Shown here: piece after piece, positions 50,626 to 62,990 of the stretch | How positions within the stretch are numbered: the first letter of the stretch is position 1 | Layout: each line of letters starts with the position of its first letter | DNA from: Dirofilaria immitis | Taxonomy: Eukaryota; Nematoda; Chromadorea; Rhabditida; Onchocercidae | Direction of reading: 5' to 3' | Assembly: GCA_024305405.1 (NCBI GenBank) | Contig: JAKNDB010000098.1 | Location: 186,001 to 250,000 of the forward strand | Length of the DNA: 64,000 bases | Made by a program: the position numbers and the translations under genes | Notes under the pieces: model-generated | What the model was told of the DNA's origin: nothing | The model's database searches: none | Seen by the model: only the letters and a program-made list of their open reading frames with translations

Positions 50626-51565
50626 GAAACTAGTGACATTGAGAAATTGGAAAATTGAATTGTAGTTATCGCCGATCTTCTTTAACCGTGATTAAGATTG
50701 AGGATTCTTTCTCAAACTTTGGTAAATAAACCTTTGCTACATTTGATAATACAACAACGGACGTAACGATTACAATATCATTAATATAAATTCAACGATA
50801 TCAATATGACGATATCATCATACAGAGAAAAAGGGAAGACCAAATAATGTCAGACATGATTCATCCAATAATCGATCTCGCTAAAGCACATCTTTTAAAA
50901 TACCTTTGGTGCTCAGTACTGTCTTCATTCGCGTAAATGGAGGATCCTAGTACAGTTCTGCGACTACAAGAAATAACGCCTTTGTTGTTGTGAAAGTTTT
51001 TCTTGCGGTTGACAAACACAGAAGAATTTTAAACCTTGTTTATTAGAAATAATTTGGTATTAGGCGAGATGCGTTACTATACGGCTGAATCTGAGAAGTA
51101 TTTGGAACAACCAACAAGTGATGATTTTGAAATAGAAAGGCAAGCTATGAGAAAAAATTTGGATTGGAAAGATCTATAAATGGATAAAATAGATGTTTTA
51201 AGAGGGACGAATGATGAATAAGGTGGGAAAGGATATTGGGTGAATGATGACTAAGAAACATTTAGATAAATGTTTTGATTAGTGTGAGAAACAGGAAATC
51301 GTTGATGACTTAATTATTTGTTACAAACAATGTATTTTTAGGAATTTTATAAATTTGAATTAATTTCCTCTCGGTTTCCCGACATTTGTTAGTGCGAAAT
51401 GAAGCTCTTTTTAGAGCTCGCAAACACTACAGATCGACAATTTTAGCTTACATTTTACATTACATAGTAAAAGCACACATACAATATACACCGAGCAGTA
51501 CTAAATCCAAAACAAAGCAATTACAAATTCTTTGGTTCTTCACGCGATTTTAGTGACAAAATGCA
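50626..51565 (-). repeat. 5' LTR (right) of the BEL/Pao remnant, split by an insertion
   Basis: The part at 50,626-51,045 and the part at 51,365-51,565 match consecutive parts of the left LTR. The roughly 320 bp between them (51,046-51,365) has no counterpart, so a later insertion or a local rearrangement split this LTR. Confidence 0.55.
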
Positions 51566-54500
51566 GTATGAAACAAGCTAAAGAATGTATTCGAAGGAAT
51601 ACTAACTAATCAAATATTAATTAAGCTGATCATAATATTCTTTTGGAAAAAAGATGGAAAGCCAGTAATCGAAATATTATTGTATCAATATTTGTAATAT
51701 GATAATTCAATATTTATATTTTGATAAAATCATTAATTTCTATCCTACACTCATATCGTTACACCTTATACTGTAATAATTAATACTAATAATAATGGTA
51801 TAATAAATAATGATCAGACAGTAGCAAAGTGATTGAAATAATCAAATTGATGAACATTTCTATAAACAATATTGATTAGACGTGAGAGGATTTATTATAA
51901 TTTGAATATTTTTAATAATAATTAACATAGCAGTAATTATAATTTTAATTAGATCAGAAAATTAGGTAGATTATCCTTTTCAAATCCTTAATTTAATGAT
52001 AAGAAATTCAAGAACTGGACATTTATGCAGACGAAATTTCAATTCCAAATTCTATTCTTTTAGTATAATTGATAACAACAGTTTTTTCGCTAAGCTTATG
52101 ATTTCAAGAAAGATTCAAAATTTAATAAATGATTTTTATTATTTGAGATAGCAAAATGTTAATCATAATTGTATTTTGACATTTATTTCATTTAATTGTA
52201 TCGAAATTAGATTTATAGACGAATGAAACATGAAATTAAGCTAATAAATTATTACTGTTTTATGTCATTTTTTTTTCGAATATGAAAAATTCGAGATAAA
52301 ATAGTCTTGAGATATCAATTCTGCACTTGAACTTTCTTATCATAGTTATTAATTTAAGTAATTTCATTTCAGGAAATTTGTAGGAATTGCATAACATTGA
52401 AGATGCGAAAAAATCAAATGATATCATGAAATGCAATATTTTGATAACATATGATGTTGATTACGTAATCACTATATTTGTTTACCAATTTACTCTAATA
52501 TTTGTGTAATTGTTCATTTATTACTTATTGATTGCATAATTATTTGTCCGTTTATCAATTTATTCAAAATGGTTATATAAATGTTTTTTCTTACCGAGGA
52601 TTTTCATAATTCTCATCCATGATGATAGTTATGCAGTTCGCTTTTCGTTACTACCTTATTTAAATATTTACATATTTCATCGCCTTGTCCTGTCCAGAAA
52701 CTTAATTATGTTTGTCTACTTCTTTATTTATAAGTCATTTATAATTTATTTCTATTAATAATTTCAATTATAATATTTTATGAGATAATAAGAGTTCTAT
52801 TATTTTACTAATAATTCAAAATTTTCCATTCCATTATATTTAGAGATACTTTTTTCTATGAAATAATTTTAGAATGTAAAATTTGCGTATATTTTAATTA
52901 AATAAGTTACTTAGGTACTAATTCAATTACTAACTATCTTTTAGTATTTTAATAAAATTAAAAATCCTTTGGTTTCTCTCAAAAAAATAAAATCGTAAAT
53001 GCCATAAATAAAAGATGATTTTAGCTTATACTATATAATTATCATTATTATCAGTATATTATCGTGCTTTCGATATTTTCGAACCATAACAAATGCTTCT
53101 TGAAATGCATTAGTGAAAAATAATATCTTAACAATATGGAATTTAGAAAATTCAATTTCATGCGCAATATAACTTATCAAAAATATGAACGCATAAACAA
53201 TAAATAATGGGAATTTCATAAATAAGTAATTTCCATATATTCGGCTGTCAATCTGTAAAAATTGTTCAGTTTATCATAATTAAGAAAAATATATTCAAAA
53301 TTAAATTATAGTTAATAGCATTAGAATTATAATGTAATATGTGGTTCTATCAGTTTTTATTTTTCATTGAGCAATATTTCTAAATATGGAAGTTTTTTTT
53401 TTTTCAGTGATTCTAATAATTCTTTTTTGCGATTAAAAACAAAAATGGAAAATTTTCATTGAAAAATGATATCCTTTTTCTTTATCTAAAATATTTTTAA
53501 AAATATAATAATTTTATAGTACAATATATGTTGGAAAGAATTATTTAGAGATATATATTTATTTAATTTAACACGAAAAGAAAACAATAACGATAAAGTT
53601 TGTATATTTAGTGGAAAAAGATTTTAAGAATAACCAATCAAAGAATTTATCATCTATTGAAAATCTATTAAATTTGAATTTAAATTCAAATCCATTTCAA
53701 TTTTTAATGCACAAATTTTTGTTATTAAAACGTAAATTTTATAAATTAAATAAGAACTTCGCTACTTCGAGTCGATTTAGAACGAAATAACTTGAAATAA
53801 AATATATATTTACAAATTAAATCATGAAAAAAATTAAAAATGTTATAATTCCGATATACAAAGTATCCAACTTTTAATTTTTATTTTATGTAAAAAATTC
53901 TAAAATCCTAATTTATTAATTCATTTTACATTTAATATCATTTTGATTTAATCTTAAATCATACGTTATAATTTCAAATTCTGAAATTTTGCTCCAATTA
54001 TTTCAATTTTTTGTCTTATTTTAGAAATAATTTGACATGCAAAATATTTTAAACAATCCTATTTTCTTTTCAAATTATTTCTAATTTTTTTCTCCTTATG
54101 AAAACCTCCAATAATCATTTCCAATATTTATTATATTATATCAGTGATAGCATTTTAGTAGAAATGCGTTGCAACATTTATTGACTATATTGAAATTATA
54201 ATATAATTATATATTAGTTATATTCTATAATGTCATTTCAGTCTGATGTTTTTTTCAAATAAATGCATCGCTTAATAATTAAATTCAATAGATGGAGTTA
54301 ATTAACATTATAATTTATAGCTTAATATCAGAAGACATTTTTAATGCGGCAAAATTATGATAACTTCGTTAAATCATGTTGCAAATATCTCCTAATGTTG
54401 AGCTTATTAAGTGATATTATAATCAACTTCATTTATTCAGTTTCGTTTCAATTACTAAGTTTTGAGGAAAGCATGAAAATGATATGACATCATGAAATTG

Positions 54501-56620
54501 AAGTGATAAAATATGAAAAATATTACTATTTTAATTAGTTCCATTTATTAATTTTGAATTGTGCTTCATACTTTTTATTTGATATCATAGAATTGGAATG
54601 ATAAACTATTAGAAATATTGATATTAATTAATTTCATTTTTTTATTTTGGATTATGCTTTATACATATTCTTTTTGTCTAATATCGTAGAATTGAATTAT
54701 TTTAATCAGTTCCATTTATTAAACTTTTACACTGTATTCTTTTATCTGATATCACAAAATTGGAATGGTAAGCTATTAAAAGTATTAGTATTACTTGATT
54801 CTATTTATTAATTTCAAATTACGATGCATAAAAAATAAAAGCTCTCATTATTTTATTTGTTGATAAGCATTAGAGAAGATTTAATCCCAAAATTCATTAT
54901 CATTATCATTGTCATTATCTTTATCACCATTATTATCGTCATCATTATTATTACCGTCCATTTTTTCCATATTTATAATCTATTCATTTCATTGGATTAG
55001 AGAAATGGACAGATATGAATTAATTGGAACTGTTTGGTTGATAGGAACTTTTACCACTGACTCTGCTAATCCATCTGGCCATATTTCGAATTCCCTTCTT
55101 TGTCCTCGTTTCCTAACTTTTCCTTCTACGGTCATCTTATGATCTATTCAAATGATGAACATTTTTTGGCGATTATTGTATTGTCGTATGCTAAAGAACA
55201 TTATCTTCTTAAATATTATGACTTTGAAAAAAGAGAGCAGAAATATTAAATGCTATAAAGAAAGAAGAAATAAAAAAATTATCATATTTGCAAAAATTAT
55301 AACTTATATATGGTAAATTTCTCACTGATAAAAACTACTAAATGAAGTCTTCTACTGATCAAAGCTCATAAATGTAAGTACTTTAATTGATAAAAAGCTA
55401 CTAAATGTTATACTGATAAAATGATAGAAATCTAATAAATCCATTTCGTTTCATGGAATTAATAAATTCAAAATCAAAAAATTTATATTTATACCACCAT
55501 AATTATTAATTAGTGAAATTTTGATATAATACAATTAAATAATAAGTAGAATTAGAAATTAACCTGATGAATAAGATCATGGTGTCAATGGTTTAATTCA
55601 TTTCTATTAATTCATTTGTTATGTAACGTTTTCTAAACTTATAAAATTATACAAATTTTTTCGATAAGGAAAGAAATGATTTATTGAATAAAAATTATTG
55701 CTACAACTAATCAAAAAAACAATGAAAGAATATATTGCTAACAATAAATAAGCTAAAAATTCTAATTAAAAGGAGAATTAAATTCGAATTTGAATTTATC
55801 ATTGAAAAAAAGAAATTATTACCCAATCAAATATCACAACATTGAAATAATTTCAAATAAGAAATGGTAATTTAAATTAAATTAAAATTTTTTGATTATT
55901 ATGAATTTTTTCATATTTAAAAATATTTCATTTGCGTAATCTTAATTAAAATTAATTAAACAGATATATGTTTGGCTTTTTGTTATGTTTTTAAATTATT
56001 TAATACATAATTTCTGATTAATTCAATCTTGTACAAGACATAATGTACTGTTGTATATTATTTAGGAATGATTTAAAATTAATTTGCATAGTTTGTATAC
56101 TTTTTGAATAAGTATTTGAATACTAAAATTATGTAATTGATTAGCGAAGGTATTGAAATAACAGACATATGATGAATTCCGATTATTTCATTTATTTTAT
56201 TATTTTTCTTGTCCTAGAAAATAATTACATGAAGAATACTTTTATTGAGTGAATCTGAGGCAATGGAAATTAGAATAACTTTGCTTTAACTATGAAACTT
56301 AAAATTGATTTAAGTTTATTTAATAAATAAATTTGTTCCATTTTTTTCAATTTTTAATATTATTGTAAATTTTTGATGCTTTTAAGAAATATGCATGTAA
56401 TTGATGAAATAGTGAATAACAATTAATTAATCCTTACCATATAAATTGCTAATTGAAATGCATATAATTTGATATCCAATTAAGATGGATAAAATCAATA
56501 AGGTTTATTTTTGAATGATTATCACTTGTAGAACTATAATAGTTTAAATACAAAATAATTTATCTTCTTATCATAATTATATGATTGATTTATTAGCTTA
56601 GCTCTTTCCCTTTCTTTATC
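51566..56620. other. AT-rich spacer with a degenerate repeat and one odd open block
   Basis: No certain gene. A degenerate unit of about 110 bp (TGATATCAxxxAATTGGAATGATAA..TTCCATTTATTAA..) recurs three to four times at 54,470-54,830. A block at 54,995-55,142 is open on both strands and less AT-rich, listed separately. Short GATAAAAxCTACTAAATG duplications lie at 55,320-55,440. Confidence 0.55.
54993..55142 (-). other. Possible minus-strand exon or relic
   Basis: On the minus strand an ATG after a GAATAG acceptor-like site opens about 48 codons with normal composition (MTVEGKVRKRGQRREFEIWP, then DGLAESVVKVPINQTVPINS). A GTG|GTAAAAG donor lies inside. The plus strand is also open here. No family is recognised; a lone exon or a transposon relic are both possible. 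Confidence 0.25.
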
Positions 56621-56623
56621 ATA

Positions 56624-58070
56624 TCATTTATTTTTGTTGCTAAAAATATGATGTCGAAATATGGACGGTGACGGGGTTCGAAATTCAGGTTGCGATCGTG
56701 AACTTGAAGGTGTTAAGGAGCGTGAACGTCGATTTCTCCAATCATCAATTAACAGCTGTCGTCTTGATAATAAACGATCATTTATCACATGATATTCATC
56801 ATCGATACTCTAAAAAAAAAAAACAAAAATGAAATAATTAATAAAAATTGTATTCAAAATTTACTGCTAAAATTAATTATACATACATAATATTAAAGCA
56901 TAAAAAATTTTCGCTTTCCCACAAAAATTTTATTTTATATTTTTCATATTTTCTAAATTTTTATTTTATTTTTTGAAACAAAAAAATCAAATAATTAACA
57001 ATATAAAATAATAAATTCTTCTTTATTTGAATGCAAATTTAATTGATATATTCTAATTTTTTATTATATAAAAAATTTATATATTTTTATTAATTTCATA
57101 TTAATTACCTATTCAATCTGCTAGTCCCTTCTTATCGTATATATCATTCATAATTTTAGGGAAAATATAGGCAAATCTGGGAACATTCATCAAAGGATTA
57201 ACTTAGTAACATTCATTTGTTCTAATATGGCGGTTTATTCAAATTTGTGGTACTTGAAAAACATTCTCATCGAATGATTACTGAATATGGGAAATCAAGA
57301 GAAATGATAGAAAATTATATGAATCCCGCGATGTGCTCCACCGGTAAACAATAGTTTGGTGATAAGGTCAAAAGGGCATTTACTTACTCGTAAACAATCT
57401 TTTGTCATTTACCTTGCAATCTCCTATCATCTTCCTTAGCAGGTAAAATGAAAAGAAAAAGGAGATGAGTAAAAAGATGAGAGGACAAATGTATTCATAT
57501 ATTTTCAATAAAGTTAAAAAAGTATTCTTTCGCAGACTTTTATGAAATTAAAAGTTTTGATGAAATTTATAAACGATAATTTTCTTGATATTTAAAAATA
57601 AAATAATTTAATTTTAAGTTGCAACTTATATTATAATTTAATTAAATATTTCCTCAGGTTAATTACACTTAAAAGGAAAGGTGAATATCATTTAAATTTG
57701 CATTGACATAAATTTTTTTGTTTAGTCAAAACTATGAAGAGTGGATGGAGATTTTTGAATTTATATTTTTGGCATGAAAATATGAAATTAATTCAAAGAG
57801 ATTTTCTATCATTTGAATTCTTGATCAAAATTATTTGAATTCATAGTAAAATATGTTTTTTTAACTCTTTTTGAAGGAAAATACTTTTTTAAAAAATGAG
57901 TTGGTAAGTATGTCTTAAGTAAATGATTAACTACAAATAAATAAATTATCATAATTTACCGTATCAGAATCATTATAATCAAACGGTTCAGACTGCCCAT
58001 CACCCATACCATTTAAAATTAAATTGCCAAAATATATCATTCCTGTTTCATAATTCATTATTGTCATCAT
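56624..58070 (-). CDS. Last two exons of an unrecognised minus-strand gene
   Basis: Penultimate exon (58,070 or upstream to 57,960) reads MNYETGMIYFGNLILNGMGD and QSEPFDYNDSDT, ending ACG|GTAAATT in phase 0. The last exon (56,809-56,624) follows a TTTTTTTTAG acceptor in phase 0 and reads SIDDEYHVINDRLLSRRQLL, IDDWRNRRSRSLTPSSS and FRTPSPSIFRHHIF before TGA. The acidic-to-basic, Arg/Ser/Pro-rich tail looks cytoplasmic or nuclear. The 5' side is unclear: a short hydrophobic frame (TALTIVAIIVA) lies just upstream at 58,112-58,180, but a GAT repeat at about 58,070-58,100 confuses the join. I do not recognise the family. Confidence 0.55.
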
Positions 58071-58074
58071 TATC

Positions 58075-58115
58075 GTTATCATCATCATCATCATCACCAT
58101 CGTTGTTATCGTTAT
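58075..58115. repeat. ATC/GAT microsatellite
   Basis: A (ATC)n-type run with CGTT interruptions at the 5' edge of the penultimate exon of the minus-strand gene. It may be coding (Asp/Asn-rich) or an intronic tract. Confidence 0.7.
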
Positions 58116-58184
58116 CTTCGTTGAATAGCCACAATAATAGCCACAATAGTAAGTGCAGTAGGAAAGTCAGTATCAATTTCTTTT

Positions 58185-59530
58185 TTTTTTATTCTTATGT
58201 ATCTATATCCGCTAGAAAATTACACTTATAAATTTTCAAATTAGCTTGTGAACAAGCTTAAAGAGGATTAGCGGAAAGGTGGACACCTTATTTCTGCAAT
58301 TTACAATAAAATGAAAGTTGAAATTTCTAAAAAATTATTTAAATTAATTTCGATATTACCATAAAATCTTTATTATTATGCGAAATTATAAAATTGCTAA
58401 TTTTAATTTTATGCAAATTTTAGCGCAAAAATTTTTTTATTTTCCTTTCTTAAACAATCCATTTTTTCTTTTTTAAATTAAAAACGAAATACAAATTTAA
58501 TTATAATAGTATTATTTAACTTTTGTAATAAAATAAACGATTTACTATTTACAGTAAAATTTGCATTTTACCGTAAATTTCATTTACTAATAAGCTTTGA
58601 TTGTTGAAAATTTATAAAATAATATTTTTAAAAATTTTTAGTACTCTACCATTCTCTTTTGAAATTTGAAATTTCTGAACTTCTTATGTTAATTGCTTTA
58701 CTTTTTTATTATCAAATTAAATTTTCAACAAATACTGTAATGGCTAACAGGAGTAATTTTCTCTATAAATTGTGACAAGAATTTTTAAATTTTAATTTTC
58801 TTTACAAATAGTCATCAAAATCATAAAATACAGTTTACAGTCCTTATAAATAATTAAGAAATATTCCTATCTGAAAGAGCCATAATTTTTCTCCATCCAT
58901 ACTTATTACTAAATTAAACTTTATGCTAGCTATATTAAAGCTTTATAAATAATAATTTTTAACAATTATATTCAATATTTTAAAATTTTTGAAATTACGG
59001 AATATTTAATGTAATTGCTAATTGCTAACTCTAATGAAATAAAAGTAATGGAAGCTTAATATTGCACTTCGCCATAACTTGCCTTATTATACCAGGCTAT
59101 CAAAAGAAATATTTTAATTTTAGGATGAACTAGAATCATTAGAAAGTCTTCGTGATAGTCCTTTTTTTTCAGAAAAGTAAATAAAAGAAGAAGATGAAAC
59201 GACGGTCGAATGATTTATTCAAAGCGTCAGTAATGATAAGGTTAATCATGTAATGGAAATATAAAGATTAAGGTAATGTTGCAAATTAGTTCATTTTCGT
59301 TTTTTTTTGGCTGACGATTCATTTAGTGGTATCGCTAGAACGATCGAAATTATTTTGCAATTATTTAGCATAATTTACTAAAAGGATTCAGTTCAATTAA
59401 TTGATAAATATATTGTAAAAATGAATCTGACTGCAAATTTTACGTATTTCGAATAAATATTATTTCAATTTACGCGAAGATTCTGCAAATTGCATGGCAT
59501 CTGATGTATCTTCTAAATTGAAATATCGTG
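58185..59530. other. Spacer; possible short plus-strand exon at 59,124-59,176
   Basis: AT-rich, without a clear gene. One block has a TTTAATTTTAG acceptor, 53 bases open as DELESLESLRDSPFFSE, and an AA|GTAAAT donor. I could not find in-phase partners. The remainder holds no feature I can support. Confidence 0.35.
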
Positions 59531-59539
59531 TCGCAATTG

Positions 59540-59797
59540 ATGTATGCAACTCGTTTATCAATATTTTCGAATGAAGCAAACCCAACAAATTCAAACTTTT
59601 CCGATAGAACGAATCGAAAGGAATTTACTTTTCAAATGGAATTAATTCGACTTGACCTCATTTATGCTTGCAAAAATCATCTCAGAAGAATCTGCGATAT
59701 AAATGGACTAGGCGAAATACAAAAATATTATTTAGAATTAGTTAATCAATTATCATTATGGAAATATTTCTTGTTGGCTCAACAACTTTTTAATTAG
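59540..59797 (+). CDS. Unrecognised ORF, 85 residues, possibly part of a broken gene
   Basis: An ATG-to-TAG frame of normal amino-acid composition: RLSIFSNEANPTNSNFSD, then RKEFTFQMELIRLDLIYACK, HLRRICDINGLGEIQKYYLE and LWKYFLLAQQLFN. Just upstream another frame is open and protein-like (SANCMASDVSSKLKYRVAID); it would join this one if one base in a T4 run near 59,563 were extra, the opposite sense to the breaks in the large gene. No signal peptide or domain is recognised. It may be a real terminal exon, a small gene or a relic. Confidence 0.35.
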   Translation: MYATRLSIFSNEANPTNSNFSDRTNRKEFTFQMELIRLDLIYACKNHLRRICDINGLGEIQKYYLELVNQLSLWKYFLLAQQLFN

Positions 59798-60379
59798 TAA
59801 TTGCAGTGTCGCAAAAATATTGATAAGATATCCTGCAATATGCAATTCAGGATTTGTTATATTTCGGTCATCAGATCGTTATCAAATAATTGTCCAATAT
59901 TTAAAAAAGTGTTAAAATGATTTTGTAAAGGACAAATGCGATATTATGTCTCTTCCAGCAATTTGATAAAAATATTTTCAAATTTCATTCTCATTCTTAA
60001 TAGAACAAATATACAAATTATAATGTCAAATGCTTTAATTTAGTATTTGTGTTATTGAATGAATGTTTTAAATTATTTATGTTAACATCAATTAATGTTT
60101 ATTAATTCAAATATTTTGAATATTTTTAATTATAAAATGAAATGAAATTGTTTACTTAATTTCATATTAGAATACAATGCTTTATTTATAAATGTATAAG
60201 AAAATTGATCGGTAGAGTAACGAATAAATAGTATTTATATTAGAAGATAAATTGTAGATTAAAGAAATTGAGAGATTGATCATTCTATCTCTAATATCAT
60301 AGATATATTTATCGATTAATGATAGGACAATTATAGGAAATAGAGATATAAGGGACAATTTTGTTTACCGCGGAATGAA

Positions 60380-60880
60380 TGAATTGTCCACCCATCAATC
60401 CGTGGATCAGAGGTGATAGATCTTATCCGGCTTGATATATGAAGGCTGCGTCCATTATCGCGCTTCTTTTCTGGTCAATATCCTCCAAAATTTCTCTATA
60501 AAAGGATCCGATTTGTAATATTCAAGTTATTCAGCTGTTGAATATTACAACCTCTTCTGACCTCTCGGCTTGTTTCCGGAAGATTTCTTCATGCGTCACA
60601 GACCTGATACGGCGAGCTGTGCGGGTATTATTTCAGAATTATGTGGTTATCCTATGTAAATCTGTATCAGTGAGGGGTAGTTGTTCACGGTAGAGCTAGA
60701 AAATGATTACCTGCTCACCGGATACATTATTCCTTATAGATACATTACCATTCCTAATTCATCACCAAATTTGTAATCAAGGTTAACCAGAATAAATAGT
60801 GATGTTCCTGAACTGTAACATTTTAATATTATTCGGACGAACGCAGTATTATTATTTCAACATCATCCCTATCATCGTTT
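60380..60880. repeat. More GC-rich dispersed repeat, copy 1 (TATA-box-like core)
   Basis: Composition differs from the surroundings. It contains TCGCGCTTCTTTT, CTCTATAAAAGGATCCG, TAATATTCAAGTTATTCAGC and GATACGGCGAGCTGTG. Corresponding diverged words occur in the same order at 62.7-62.95 kb. The TATAAAA box followed by a repeated block suggests an LTR or other promoter-bearing repeat. The element type is unproven. Confidence 0.4.
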
Positions 60881-60889
60881 TTCTATGTC

Positions 60890-62525
60890 TGAGTTCATGA
60901 GAAATTTATTTCGCATATCGCAAGACTGATGCAGTATATTGAATTTGTATTACATCACAAACGATTAAAATATTTTTAGCAATAATCTCTATGGAAATCG
61001 TTCGAGCTACTTCGAGAAAACTTTTTGACATCTCGAGAAAACTTTGTGCATTGGATAGAAAATGCCACACATATGTAATATTTTATTTCTCAACATGACA
61101 AGAATACAAAGTTGCTAGGTGACAACCAATTAAAAATCTTTTTGAGCTTGCAGCTTAAAGCATACTTTGCTCAAATAATCGGAAAACAATTAGCAGTAGT
61201 CAATAGTTTATAGAAAATAGAATCATAAGAAAAATATTTTGGATACAAGAAAATTATGGTAAATCATTTTTTCAGATTTCAATTTGCAATAGATTTTTCT
61301 ATAAATGGAGTAACGGATGAAGTAAATTCATATAAAAATAATCAATAATCAAATTTATCATATCATATATCTTCTCCATTTTGTCTCATATAGCCAATCG
61401 CTGTGTAGGATATCACAAGTCGAATTACCAATCCATCATATTTCTTGCCTGCAAACTTTCATTGCCTGTTTAGTTAGCATTTATCAATTACAGCTATCAA
61501 ATAATAAATGCAAAATAAAAGTTCAAGCTGATAGATTGAAAAGAAACTGAAATTGTCATTCGATTTATCAAAAGAATATGATGATGAGAGGTTTGTTCAT
61601 ATCATAATACATGATGTATCATTTTGTGCATTGAAGATTTAGAATGCAATCATTCGTGTAAACCTGAAAATGATTTGTTTCTACGACAGGTGTAACTGTA
61701 AAGGAATTTCTTCAGTGTAGAATTACATTTTATGCAATTACAGTATGGAATAAACGTTATAAATATGGTTGTTGCATAGATAAGCATAATTATCAACGCA
61801 GTTTCCAGTAGTAAAGCTGCATTAATAATTATGCCTATCTAAAATTTCAGTAATAAAATTAATGTTTAGAAATCAGAATAAGATTAGCTTGACATTGAAA
61901 GGAATTACAATTATATTTAGATCACCGAATGAAATAGATGATCAGGAGCAGGCAGAAAATTCCACTTTCAGCAAACAATAAAGCATAAATTTCACTTCAG
62001 CGAGAAATTGTTTTGTAGAATCTGATATACTAAGATCTTCCAATCAAGATATCGCAACGAATATATCATGTTTTTTTTTTGGATTAGAAATCAATTACTT
62101 TAATTTACTTTGATCATTCGTATTTTGATTTTTATCTTTCGGTCGAAATTCTTTAAAGATTTATCCAACAAAATGAATATAATACGATATGATATCTGAT
62201 TATTGGATATTAAGTATCATGAAGAAAATAAAAGTTCGGCTTTATTTTCCAAAATATTGCTTAATAAATGCTATTTACAAATGACAAAAATTTTAAATTG
62301 ATTATTTCTGTTTGATTTTGGTATTCCATTTAACATTAATGAAATAAGTGAAATTTTCTTCAGATCGTCTCGATTACTAGTTTCCAATCAACAGTTGTGA
62401 TGATAAGAGACTTTGTAGTACAAGTGATAACAGTACAGTGAATGATTATAATTAAGCGTTGACGAGAGAATCAAATCGAAAGATCAACAGTTAGTCCAGA
62501 AAAACTTTATCACTCCCATGTTTTA
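60890..62525. other. Region between two diverged repeat copies
   Basis: Slightly less AT-rich than the 5' spacers, but I find no frame with recognisable protein. If the flanking copies are LTRs, this could be the decayed interior of a short element. Confidence 0.3.
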
Positions 62526-62532
62526 TATTTCA

Positions 62533-62564
62533 GATCAATCTCAGATCATGATCTGAGATTGATC
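62533..62564. repeat. Perfect 32-bp palindrome
   Basis: The half GATCAATCTCAGATCA is followed at once by its exact reverse complement. An overlapping second GATCATGATC follows at 62,561-62,570. It could form a 16-bp stem without loop. There is no gene context beyond the repeats at 60.4 and 62.7 kb. Confidence 0.95.
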
Positions 62565-62694
62565 ATGATCTGAGAGAGAAACAATGGGAAGAAATAATGG
62601 ACAAAGAAATATACTGAATATCTATTATTGCTTCATGAAATACTACGATTACTTTGTCCATTGTCTTATAAATCAATTATTTTGATTTAGTTAA

Positions 62695-62990
62695 ATAGTT
62701 GTAGGCGGTACGCAGTGTCGCGCCTCTTTTAACAACACCCATCATTATCCGATAAATAACTAGACTTCCAATATCTAAGTCATTCACAGTTAAAGTCATA
62801 CTTCGAGTCCTGTCTTCTGTTTGGTCTCATCTCTTTATATCCTAAAAGTGTTATCAACAGCAGTTGTATCGTCTGTGATTTATGTTTAATTGTATCATAT
62901 ATCACTGGCTCGATGCAGCGAGCTGTGATTGCACTAAACCGAATTATCCAAATACCATACGGTACGTGGAAATCTCGATGTTATGGATCT
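62695..62990. repeat. More GC-rich dispersed repeat, copy 2
   Basis: Shares with copy 1 (60.38-60.88 kb) the ordered words GTCGCGCCTCTTTT, CCAATATCTAAGTCATTCAC and GATGCAGCGAGCTGTG. The copies are strongly diverged. It ends about 100 bp before the possible first exon at 63,099. Confidence 0.4.

Larger units (their letters stand above)
48415..51565 (-). mobile_element. Decayed BEL/Pao LTR retrotransposon, pol missing
   Basis: Two related LTRs face each other in direct orientation: left about 48,415-48,930, right about 50,626-51,565. Both carry TGATTCATCCAAT..CGATCTCG, CATCTTTTAAAAT and an ATTCTTTGGTTCT end. Just inside the right LTR, the minus strand reads TGGTGCCCGAGATGA, a tRNA primer-binding-site type sequence (50,611-50,625). 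Just inside the left LTR is a purine-rich GAATGGGGAGA (minus, about 48,930), a polypurine tract. Between them, minus-strand fragments match the BEL/Pao Gag region. Only about 1.7 kb lies between the LTRs, so protease, reverse transcriptase, RNase H and integrase are absent. It cannot be autonomous. Confidence 0.68.

Noticed and set aside
56660..56690. tRNA-like GGGGTTCGAAATTC box
   Set aside because: It is part of a coding exon on the minus strand (EFRTPSP region); no cloverleaf partners were seen.
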